From Hydrogenophaga sp. (GTDB lineage Bacteria; Pseudomonadota; Gammaproteobacteria; Burkholderiales; Burkholderiaceae_C): 64,000 bases of DNA. The position numbers were made by a program, and so were the translations under genes. Of the stretch, positions 33,143-40,372 are shown piece after piece. How positions within the stretch are numbered: the stretch's first letter is position 1; every line of letters starts with the position of its first letter. The stretch spans positions 310,001 to 374,000 of the forward strand of contig NZ_JAUSCF010000022.1 of the NCBI RefSeq assembly GCF_030651625.1, written 5' to 3'. The notes below the pieces were generated by a model. That model was not told the DNA's origin. It did not search any database and was given only the letters and a program-made list of their open reading frames with translations.

Positions 33143-33880
33143 TCACTTGACCTTCTGGGTCAGAATCTCGATCTCAGCCGGTGTCAGCCAGCGCCACTGG
33201 CCCTCTGGCAATTCATCGGAAAGCACCAGCGGACCGATGGCTGACCGGTGCAGCGCTTCCACCCGATTGCCCACCGCCGCGATCATTCGCTTGACCTGAT
33301 GGTATTTCCCCTCGGTCAATGTCATTTGAAGGCAGTGATCATTGACAGCTTTGCAAGCCTGGGCCCGCACAGGCTTGGGATCGTCATCGAGAACCACCCC
33401 CTCCATGAGGCGGGAGATCATGCCATCGTCGAGCGGGTGCTTGACCTCAGCCTCGTAGACCTTCGGCACATGATGGCGGGGAGACGTCATTCGATGAATG
33501 AACTTGCCGTCATCAGACAACAGCAGCAGTCCGGTGGTGTCCTGGTCCAGTCGACCTACGGCCTGCACACCTGCAGCGGCACCACCCCCACGCTGACGCA
33601 GTGGGCCAGGTAAAAGGGTGTAAACGCTGGGGTAGGTACCCGGCTTTTGCGAACATTCGAAGCCTGCGGGTTTGTGAAGCATCAGATAAGCCCGCTCCTG
33701 GTAGTGCCAACGGACACCTTGAACCCAGAAAACCAGGTCTTCGGTCGAAACGAGAGTCAGGGGATCGCTACACGACTCCCGTGACTCTCCCAATGCAACA
33801 AGGCCCTGCTGAACCAGCCCGCAACATATGCGTCTCGTGCCGAAGCCTTGTGAAAACAGAATATCTTGCAACTGCATCAT
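33143..33880 (-). CDS. rsuA: 16S rRNA pseudouridine synthase RsuA family
   Basis: This 245-residue enzyme isomerises a uridine in 16S rRNA (U516 for E. coli RsuA). It has an N-terminal S4-like RNA-binding region (QDILFSQGFGTRRICCGLVQ) and a catalytic domain. The key motif is AVGRLDQDTTGLLLLSDDG with the catalytic Asp, followed by HHVPKVYEAEV and EGKYHQVKRMIAAVGNRVEAL. Two adjacent Met codons (33880, 33877) can serve as start. It converges with the DUF2726-like gene and no operon partner is visible. Confidence 0.92.
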   Translation of the reverse strand: MMQLQDILFSQGFGTRRICCGLVQQGLVALGESRESCSDPLTLVSTEDLVFWVQGVRWHYQERAYLMLHKPAGFECSQKPGTYPSVYTLLPGPLRQRGGGAAAGVQAVGRLDQDTTGLLLLSDDGKFIHRMTSPRHHVPKVYEAEVKHPLDDGMISRLMEGVVLDDDPKPVRAQACKAVNDHCLQMTLTEGKYHQVKRMIAAVGNRVEALHRSAIGPLVLSDELPEGQWRWLTPAEIEILTQKVK

Positions 33881-33974
33881 CGTGATGGAATTGTCGCTTC
33901 TCGGAGGTTGCTGTCATCTGCTTCGGCGAAAATAAGGAGTTGATTGACGCCGAGACATCCGCATCTGAGAACGA

Positions 33975-34583
33975 ATGAAAAAAAGAATCAAGTCATGGCT
34001 ACCCAAGCCGGAGACGCTGCTTCAGAACCGCTGGCTGAAGTGGTTGGGCCCTGCGCTGCGGCATCCAAGGTTATGGCACTTCAGCCGCAAGGGTATTTCC
34101 CTTGGCCTGGCCTTGGGGATCTTTTTCGGTCTTCTCATCCCGTTCGCCCAGATACCTTTCTCGGCGACCTTGGCTGTTCTGCTCCGCGCGAATCTTCCGA
34201 TGGCAGTTGCCAGCACGCTGGTGACCAATCCGGTGACCTTTGGCCCGGTCTACTACGGGGCCTATCGACTCGGCAAAGTGGTGCTGGGCGAGCGACCCAT
34301 CTCTGAGGAAGAAGCGATCAAGGCGCTGGAAGACGCACAGGTTGAACCACCAGAGATCGAGGGCCTGACCGACCGCGTGACCTATTGGGCCACGCACCTC
34401 GGTACGGTTGGAAAGCCTCTGGTCGTGGGCTTGGCCATCGTTGCAAGCGCGAGCGGAATTGCCGTGTATTTCCTGACCAGTGGGATTTGGGTGCTGAGGA
34501 CACGGTGGAGCAGAAACAAGCGACTTCGAGACCGCGCAGCCCGGCTACCGCCTCAGCCACAGCCGGCAGAACGCAAACCCTGA
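33975..34583 (+). CDS. DUF2062 membrane protein
   Basis: This 202-residue protein matches DUF2062. It has a basic N-terminus (MKKRIKSWLPKPETLLQNRW), then GISLGLALGIFFGLLIPFAQ and ANLPMAVASTLVTNPVTFGP, the conserved Asn-Pro core of the family. A third span follows near the C-terminus, which ends in a basic, Pro-rich tail. Function is unknown, although relatives occur beside lipid and cell-envelope genes. It appears monocistronic. Confidence 0.85.
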   Translation: MKKRIKSWLPKPETLLQNRWLKWLGPALRHPRLWHFSRKGISLGLALGIFFGLLIPFAQIPFSATLAVLLRANLPMAVASTLVTNPVTFGPVYYGAYRLGKVVLGERPISEEEAIKALEDAQVEPPEIEGLTDRVTYWATHLGTVGKPLVVGLAIVASASGIAVYFLTSGIWVLRTRWSRNKRLRDRAARLPPQPQPAERKP

Positions 34584-34871
34584 GGTTGGGTCTGGCGCGT
34601 GGGCTGCCCTCCAGCTGGCGAAGGCCATGGCCATGGCCATGACCAAGCTGCTCCCCTGACGAACTGTTACTTGACCACCCAAGGCCCGCGACTTCACCAT
34701 GAGGCGGGCTGGCAGGTCACAAGCGGACGGGTCAACAGGTCCTGCATGCCCCATGCCGTGCCATACTTTGGCTCATACGGTTGAATGTCCTACCCGCCCG
34801 CACACGGACACACGGCGACGCCCCGGTCAAGCCCCGTCGCTGGTATCCACAGGAACACGCTGCACACACGC

Positions 34872-35372
34872 ATGGCTCCTATCGCGATCAAACGTTTTCT
34901 CATCCTCACTGTCGTCTGGCTCGCCCTGACGCGTGCCGATCCCGGCGGCCTGCTGCCGGGGGCCCTGGCGGTGCTGGCTGGCACCTGGCTGAGCTTGCAC
35001 CTGCTGCCCCCTGATCGTCGGTCCATACGGCTCTGGCCGCTGTTGCGCATGGCGCCGGGCTTCTTGTGGCGCTCCGTGGTGGGAGGGACCGATGTGGCTT
35101 GGCGCGCGCTGCATCCCCGGCTGCCCATGCGCCCGGGCTGGCAAACGTGCCCCAGCACACTGCCGGCCGGCGGCGGACGCGTGCTGCTCGGTGGCGAGTT
35201 CAGCCTGCTGCCCGGCACGCTGGTGGCCGGCACCCGAGATGGACGGTTCCTGGTGCATTGCCTGGACACCGATCAAGTCCTCGAAGCCGACATCCATCGG
35301 GCAGAGCGCGAAATAGCCGCCTGCACCGGTTCGACGACGCCCACCAACCCACAGCGCAAGGACACGGCATGA
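34872..35372 (+). CDS. mrpE: Mrp-type cation/proton antiporter subunit E
   Basis: This 166-residue subunit is first of an eight-gene antiporter operon. It starts MAPIAIKRFLILTVVWLALT, with two membrane segments, then LRMAPGFLWRSVVGGTDVAW and the soluble part LLPGTLVAGTRDGRFLVHCL, as in MnhE/MrpE. The ATG at 34872 keeps the first helix intact; the open frame extends 29 codons upstream without family similarity. MrpE is needed for complex assembly in known systems. A 288-bp region upstream holds no gene and presumably the promoter. Confidence 0.88.
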   Translation: MAPIAIKRFLILTVVWLALTRADPGGLLPGALAVLAGTWLSLHLLPPDRRSIRLWPLLRMAPGFLWRSVVGGTDVAWRALHPRLPMRPGWQTCPSTLPAGGGRVLLGGEFSLLPGTLVAGTRDGRFLVHCLDTDQVLEADIHRAEREIAACTGSTTPTNPQRKDTA

Positions 35373-35403
35373 AGACCATCGTGCAACCAGGTACGGAGCC
35401 GTC

Positions 35404-35691
35404 ATGACGGACTGGTACCTGGCCTGCGCGGCGGTGCTGCTCCTGACCCTGGCCGGTGCACTGTGGCGCGTCGCCCAAGGACCACACGCCGCCGACCGCA
35501 TGATGGGCGCTCAACTGATCGGCACCGGTGGGGTGGCGGTGCTGCTGCTGTTGGCAGCCGCCGAGAGCCGCTGGGCCATCGTCGATGTCGCGCTGGTGCT
35601 GGCATTGCTCGCGGCGTTCGCGGCGGTGGCCTTCGTCAAGGCGATCAGCCGCGAGGGGCGCGGGGAACCGGAGGCGGACGACGGGCCATGA
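35404..35691 (+). CDS. mrpF: Mrp-type antiporter subunit F
   Basis: This 95-residue protein has three membrane spans and starts MTDWYLACAAVLLLTLAGAL. The MrpF/MnhF signature is RVAQGPHAADRMMGAQLIGT with the Gly-Pro and Asp typical of the family. It lies 31 bp after mrpE and overlaps mrpG by 4 bp (ATGA). Confidence 0.88.
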   Translation: MTDWYLACAAVLLLTLAGALWRVAQGPHAADRMMGAQLIGTGGVAVLLLLAAAESRWAIVDVALVLALLAAFAAVAFVKAISREGRGEPEADDGP

Positions 35692-36026
35692 CATTCTCCT
35701 TCGCCAACGTCTTCACCATCGCCTTCACCACCTTCGGGCTTGCCTTCTTCATCGCCGGCACCGTGGGCCTGCTGCGCTTCCCCGACGTCCACAGCCGGCT
35801 GCATGCGCTGACCAAGGCGGACAACCTCGGCCTGGGCCTGATGGTGCTCGGACTGCTGCCCCAGACCGACAGCGTCTGGACTGCGGTCAAGCTGTTGCTG
35901 GTATGGGCGCTGGCCATCCTGGCTGCGGGCACCACCTCGCAGCTGATCGCGCGTGCCGCACTGCCGCGCGAGTTGCGCGACGCGCCCGAGTCCGGTCCGC
36001 ACGACACGCAAGGCGGTCGAGCTTGA
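35688..36026 (+). CDS. mrpG: Mrp-type antiporter subunit G
   Basis: This 112-residue protein has three spans and starts MTFSFANVFTIAFTTFGLAF. The MrpG/MnhG signature GTVGLLRFPDVHSRLHALTK is exact in style, followed by ADNLGLGLMVLGLL. The start overlaps the mrpF stop, and the mrpG stop TGA overlaps the TTG start of the next gene, so the three genes are tightly coupled. Confidence 0.92.
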   Translation: MTFSFANVFTIAFTTFGLAFFIAGTVGLLRFPDVHSRLHALTKADNLGLGLMVLGLLPQTDSVWTAVKLLLVWALAILAAGTTSQLIARAALPRELRDAPESGPHDTQGGRA

Positions 36027-36958
36027 CAGGGCTGGCCTTCGACCTGTTGCTGTGCGTGCTGATCCTCGGCACCGCGATCGCAGCGGTGGCCGGTCGCGAG
36101 CTGTTCGGCTCGGTGGTGTTCTACATCGTCTACGGGCTGCTGGCCGCGATGGCCTGGGTCCGGCTGGGTGCTGTGGATGTCGCACTGGCCGAGGCGGCCA
36201 TCGGCGCCGGACTCACCGGCGTGCTGGTGATGGGGGCCACCGCACGCGTCGCCCGGCTGGCCGAACACGACGTGCCCGATGCCAGCCGGCTGGCCCGCAT
36301 GCTCGCAGCCGCCGCCTGCGCGGCACTCGCCGGTGTCATCGGTCACGCCGTGCTGGCAATGGATCCAGCGGGTGCGGGACTGACGGAACTCGCCGAAAGC
36401 CGCCTGCAGGAGACCGGCGTCGGCAACCCGGTGACCGCCGTGCTGCTGGGTTTCCGTGCCTACGACACCCTGCTCGAAAGCATCGTGCTGCTGGTTGCAC
36501 TGATCGGCGTCTGGTCGCTGGCGCAGGACGACCACTGGGGTGGCGTACCGGGCCTGCCGCAACGCGTGCGCGCCGATGGCGTGCTGGCCACCTTCGGGCG
36601 CTTCCTGCCGCCACTGGGCCTGGTGGTGGGTGTCTACCTCGTCTGGGCTGGTGCCGACCAACCCGGTGGTGCCTTCCAGGGCGGAACGGTGCTGGCCGCT
36701 GTATGGTTGCTGCTGGCGATGGCCGCACTGGTGCGGGCGCCTGGCGTGTCCAGCGTGCCCTTGCGCAGCGCGTTGGTGGCCGGACCGGCGCTGTTCCTGC
36801 TCGCGGGCGTGGCCGGTGCGGCGGCAGGCAGTTTTCTCGGCTGGCCCGCAGCCCACGCCAAGACCATCATCGTCGGGATCGAGGTGGGGCTGACGCTGTC
36901 GATCGCCGTGACGCTGGCACTGCTGTTGATGGGTCCACCGCAACGAGAAGAGCCATGA
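36023..36958 (+). CDS. mrpB: Fused MbhD/MbhE-like (MrpA C-terminal) and MrpB antiporter subunit
   Basis: This 311-residue protein joins domains that are normally split between MrpA and MrpB. Residues 1-75 match DUF4040/MbhD (FYIVYGLLAAMAWVRLGAVD, then VALAEAAIGAGLTGVLVMGA). Residues about 85-170 contain GVGNPVTAVLLGFRAYDTLL, an MbhE-like segment. Residues about 185-305 are MrpB/MnhB-like (GADQPGGAFQGGTVLAAVW and AKTIIVGIEVGLTLSIAV). No ATG fits; the TTG at 36023 overlaps the mrpG stop as TTGA and is the likely start by coupling. The protein would supply the part of MrpA that lies next to MrpB in the complex, so a separate full MrpA may be unnecessary. Confidence 0.85.
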   Translation: MTGLAFDLLLCVLILGTAIAAVAGRELFGSVVFYIVYGLLAAMAWVRLGAVDVALAEAAIGAGLTGVLVMGATARVARLAEHDVPDASRLARMLAAAACAALAGVIGHAVLAMDPAGAGLTELAESRLQETGVGNPVTAVLLGFRAYDTLLESIVLLVALIGVWSLAQDDHWGGVPGLPQRVRADGVLATFGRFLPPLGLVVGVYLVWAGADQPGGAFQGGTVLAAVWLLLAMAALVRAPGVSSVPLRSALVAGPALFLLAGVAGAAAGSFLGWPAAHAKTIIVGIEVGLTLSIAVTLALLLMGPPQREEP

Positions 36959-37296
36959 TCAGCGCGGCCAACCTCTATGCGCTGTGTGGCGCGGCGCTGA
37001 TCGGCATCGGGCTTTACGGCTTTGTCGCGCGGCGCCACCTGCTGCGCCGCGTGATCGCGTTCAACGTGACCGGCTCGGGCATCTTTCTGCTGTTCGGCGC
37101 CACGGCCTGGCGCCGGCCGGACCTGGGATCCGACCCCGTACCGCAGGCGCTCATCATCACGGGCATCGTGGTGGCGCTGGCCGCGACGGCGCTGGTCGTC
37201 ACGCTGATCACCCGGCACGCGGAATTGTCCGGGCAAACCACCTTGCCCGAAGAAGCGGACGAGGAGCCAGCAGCGCAAGACGATGGCAGGGACTGA
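36955..37296 (+). CDS. mrpC: Mrp-type antiporter subunit C (NuoK-like)
   Basis: This 113-residue protein has three spans and is homologous to NuoK. It starts MISAANLYALCGAALIGIGL, then LLRRVIAFNVTGSGIFLLFG and DPVPQALIITGIVVALAATA, the family core that contacts the antiporter-like subunit. The C-terminal 20 residues are acidic. The ATG overlaps the mrpB stop (ATGA). Confidence 0.92.
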   Translation: MISAANLYALCGAALIGIGLYGFVARRHLLRRVIAFNVTGSGIFLLFGATAWRRPDLGSDPVPQALIITGIVVALAATALVVTLITRHAELSGQTTLPEEADEEPAAQDDGRD

Positions 37297-37299
37297 GCC

Positions 37300-38808
37300 G
37301 TGACGGACACACTGTTGACTGCGCAGGTCTGGCCGGTGCTGAGCATCGCACTGCCGCTGGGGCTTGCGCTGCTGGCGGTGTGCCTGCCACGCGCCGCGCG
37401 CCTGCTGCTTGTGCCCGCGATGTTGGGCATGTTGGTGCTGGCCGCCGGCATGGCTGTGCACGTGTGGCGGGGTGGGCCGATGCGCGTCCAGATCGGCGGC
37501 TGGGACGCGCCCCTGGGCATCGCCCTGGTGGTCGAAGGCCTGTCCGGCGCCTTCGTGCTGACCGCCGCGATCGTGATGGCGGCAGTGATGTGGCAGGCGC
37601 GCTCGGACTTTCCTGTGCAGCGCGGCAAGGAGACGCGCGCGGCTTTTGCGTTCTGGCCTCTGACGTGGTTTCTATGGGCGGCGCTGACCGCGGTGTTCCT
37701 CTCCGGTGACCTGTTCAACCTGTACGTCGGGCTCGAACTGCTGACCCTGGGCGCCATCGCGCTGGTGGCAATCGACGGCAAGCCCCCGACGGTCGCCGCT
37801 GCGATCCGCTATGCACTGTTCGCGCTGCCGGGGTCGCTGCTCTATCTGCTTGGAACCGCGCTGCTGTATGCGGCGCACGGCACGCTCGACATCGCACTGC
37901 TGGGAGAGCGCATCGGCGAACCCGACGCGGCCACGCTGGCCGCAGGCGCGCTGATGACCGCTGGCCTGGCCGCCAAGACGGCGCTGTTCCCGTTCCACGC
38001 CTGGCTGCCGCCGGCGCACGCCGGGGCACCGGCACCGGCCAGTGCGATGCTGTCGGCACTGGTGCCCAAGGCTTCGTTCTACATCGTGCTGCGGCTGTGG
38101 TTCGACGTGATGCCGCAAGCGGCTGGTGCCTGGATGCCGCAATTGCTGGGCGCCATGGGTGCGATGGCCATCGTCTATGGCTCGGTGCTGGCGGTCCGCC
38201 AGGACAGGCTCAAGCTGCTCATCGCCTACTCGACCGTCGCACAAATCGGCTACCTGTTCCTGCTGTTTCCGCTGGCGGGTGGGGGCGGCCCAGCGCAGCC
38301 CTGGTACGCCGGCGCATGGACCGGTGGCGTGTTCCACGCGTTGTCGCACGCCAGCGCGAAGGCCGCGATGTTCCTGTGTGCCGGCCTGTTCGTGCAGGCC
38401 ATCGGGCACGACAGGATCAGCGGTCTGCAGGGCATCGCGCGCACCATGCCGATGACCACCTTCGCGTTTGCACTGGCCGCCGTGTCGCTGATGGGCCTGC
38501 CCCCCAGTGGCGGCTTCATAAGCAAGTACCTGATGCTGACCGCCGCCTTTGCCGGTGGACAGATCGTGTGGGCGGTCTTCATGCTGCTCGGCGGCCTGCT
38601 GGCTGCGATGTACCTGTTTCGCCCGCTGACGCTGGCGTTCGCGAAGGGCGGCATCGAATCGAGCGACCTGCAAGTCGTGAAACGTGGGCGTCAAGTGGTG
38701 CCGGTGCTGCTGGCGGCCACTGCCATCCTGCTGGGTATTGCCTCCGCCTTGCCCTACGACTTCTTGCAGATCGGCCGCCCCGTCGCCGCCGATGAGGGAC
38801 TGGGATGA
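37300..38808 (+). CDS. mrpD: Mrp-type antiporter subunit D, first copy (proton-conducting membrane subunit)
   Basis: This 502-residue polytopic protein is homologous to NuoM/NuoN and MrpD. The TM5 Glu is present in FNLYVGLELLTLGAIALVAI, the TM7 Lys in AGLAAKTALFPFHAWLPPAH, and the TM8 Lys in SAMLSALVPKASFYIVLRLW. ALSHASAKAAMFLCAGLFVQ carries the later His and Lys. It begins at a GTG (37300) 3 bp after mrpC. All ion-path residues look intact, so it is probably the active antiporter subunit. A GC-rich repeat separates it from the second copy. Confidence 0.92.
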   Translation: MTDTLLTAQVWPVLSIALPLGLALLAVCLPRAARLLLVPAMLGMLVLAAGMAVHVWRGGPMRVQIGGWDAPLGIALVVEGLSGAFVLTAAIVMAAVMWQARSDFPVQRGKETRAAFAFWPLTWFLWAALTAVFLSGDLFNLYVGLELLTLGAIALVAIDGKPPTVAAAIRYALFALPGSLLYLLGTALLYAAHGTLDIALLGERIGEPDAATLAAGALMTAGLAAKTALFPFHAWLPPAHAGAPAPASAMLSALVPKASFYIVLRLWFDVMPQAAGAWMPQLLGAMGAMAIVYGSVLAVRQDRLKLLIAYSTVAQIGYLFLLFPLAGGGGPAQPWYAGAWTGGVFHALSHASAKAAMFLCAGLFVQAIGHDRISGLQGIARTMPMTTFAFALAAVSLMGLPPSGGFISKYLMLTAAFAGGQIVWAVFMLLGGLLAAMYLFRPLTLAFAKGGIESSDLQVVKRGRQVVPVLLAATAILLGIASALPYDFLQIGRPVAADEGLG

Positions 38809-38810
38809 AA

Positions 38811-38880
38811 CAGCCCCCACGTTCACTTCGTTCACTGCCCCCCGAGAGGGTACGTCAGCGTCTTCGGGCGGCTGGGCGCC
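38811..38880. repeat. GC-rich intergenic repeat inside the antiporter operon
   Basis: The segment CAGCCCCCACGTTCACTTCG, then TTCACTGCCCCCCGAGAGGG and TCTTCGGGCGGCTGGGC, is an imperfect palindromic repeat. It fills the only large gap in an otherwise overlapping operon. Sequences of this form are scattered between genes in Comamonadaceae, as I recall them. It marks a likely insertion between mrpD copies 1 and 2. Confidence 0.65.
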
Positions 38881-38886
38881 ACTGAC

Positions 38887-40365
38887 ATGACCGCCGCGCT
38901 GCCCGTACTGATCCTGCTCACTTCGCTGGTGCCGGCGCTGTTCACCTTCTTCCTGCGTCAGGATCAGCACCGCTTGCGCAACACGCTGAACCTGAGCGGC
39001 GCGGTGTTGAAGCTTGGGCTGATCGCCTTCATGCTGAGCGAGGTGGCGCAAGGCACCCTGCACGAGGTGCGCCTGGATCTGGCGCCGGGACTGTACCTGC
39101 TGCTTCGCGTGGACGCGCTGTCGCTGCTGTTCCTTACCCTGTCGGCCTTTCTGTGGCTGCTCACCACCATCTACGCGATTGCCTATTTCGGCCGAAAGCC
39201 GGACCTGTCGAGGTTCTTCGGCTTCTTCAGCCTGTGCGTGTTCGCGACCACCGGCATCGCGCTGTCCGGTACGCTGATCACCTTCTTCATCTTCTTCGAG
39301 TTGCTGACGCTGTCGACCTGGCCGCTGGTGGTGCACAAAGGCGACGACAAGTCGCTGAAGGCCGGCACCAGCTACCTGGCCTACAGCCTGCCGGCCAGTG
39401 CCGCGCTGCTGGTGGCCATCGTCTGGCTGGAGGGCAGCACCGGCCCGGTGGCGTTCGCCGAACCGGCGGACCTGGGCGCGCTGAGTGACCACAGCCTGCG
39501 CATGATCTTCGTGCTGTTCATCGTCGGCCTGGGCGCGAAGTCTGCGCTGCTCCCGCTACACGGGTGGCTCCCCAGCGCCATGGCCGCACCCGCGCCGGTG
39601 AGCGCGCTGCTGCACGCGGTGGCCGTCGTCAAGGCGGGGGCCTTCGGCATCGTGCGGGTGGTCCACGATGTGTTCGGCATCTCGCTCGTGCAGGAGTTGG
39701 GCATGGGCCTGCTGCTGGCCATGCTCGCATCGGCCACCATCATCTATGGCTCCGCGCGCGCGCTGGCGCAGACCGACATCAAGCGCCGGCTCGCCTTTTC
39801 CACCGTCAGCCAGGTGTCCTACGTCATCCTGGGAATCGCGCTGGGCGGGCCTATCGCGGCCATTGGCGGCCTGGCGCACCTGGTTCACCAGGGCCTGATG
39901 AAGATCACCCTCTTCTTCTGTGCTGGCATCTTCACCGAGCGCGCAGGTATCGTCGAGATCCGGCACCTGGACGGCATCGGCCAACGTATGCCCTGGACCG
40001 CCACGGCGTTCTCCTTGGCTGCCCTGGGCATGATCGGCATGCCGCCGTTGGCCGGCTTTGTCAGCAAGTGGTACCTGGGGCTGGGCGGCCTGCAGGTCGG
40101 CGCGCCGTGGGTGGTCGCGGTGCTGATCTGCTCAGCGCTGCTCAACGCCGCCTACTTCCTGCCGCTGCTCTACCGCATCTGGTACGGCAAGCCCAGAGAG
40201 GATGCGCCCGCCCTGACGGCGGACGGCCCGCTGGAGCGTCCGCTCGGCCTCATCGCACCACCGGTGATCACGGCGCTGGCCTGTCTGGCCGCCGGGCTGC
40301 TGGCGGCCTCGGCGCTGAGCCCGTTGGGCTGGGCCACGCGCATCGTCGAGGGCTACTACCCATGA
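38887..40365 (+). CDS. Mrp-type antiporter subunit D, second copy
   Basis: This 492-residue polytopic protein starts MTAALPVLILLTSLVPALFT and belongs to the NuoM/MrpD/MbhH group. The TM5 Glu is present (FFIFFELLTLSTWPLVVHKG), the TM7 Lys in LGAKSALLPLHGWLPSAMAA, the TM8 Lys in LLHAVAVVKAGAFGIVRVVH, and the His and Lys of LAHLVHQGLMKITLFFCAGI. It follows the first mrpD after 78 bp and is 7 bp before the third antiporter-like gene. It is probably a second proton or cation channel in the same complex. Confidence 0.9.
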   Translation: MTAALPVLILLTSLVPALFTFFLRQDQHRLRNTLNLSGAVLKLGLIAFMLSEVAQGTLHEVRLDLAPGLYLLLRVDALSLLFLTLSAFLWLLTTIYAIAYFGRKPDLSRFFGFFSLCVFATTGIALSGTLITFFIFFELLTLSTWPLVVHKGDDKSLKAGTSYLAYSLPASAALLVAIVWLEGSTGPVAFAEPADLGALSDHSLRMIFVLFIVGLGAKSALLPLHGWLPSAMAAPAPVSALLHAVAVVKAGAFGIVRVVHDVFGISLVQELGMGLLLAMLASATIIYGSARALAQTDIKRRLAFSTVSQVSYVILGIALGGPIAAIGGLAHLVHQGLMKITLFFCAGIFTERAGIVEIRHLDGIGQRMPWTATAFSLAALGMIGMPPLAGFVSKWYLGLGGLQVGAPWVVAVLICSALLNAAYFLPLLYRIWYGKPREDAPALTADGPLERPLGLIAPPVITALACLAAGLLAASALSPLGWATRIVEGYYP

Positions 40366-40372
40366 CCCGAGC

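Noticed and set aside
37672..39492. 606-codon minus-strand open frame under the mrpD genes
   Set aside because: It is antisense to two genes with full family signatures. The protein is Gln/Arg/His-rich without domain features.
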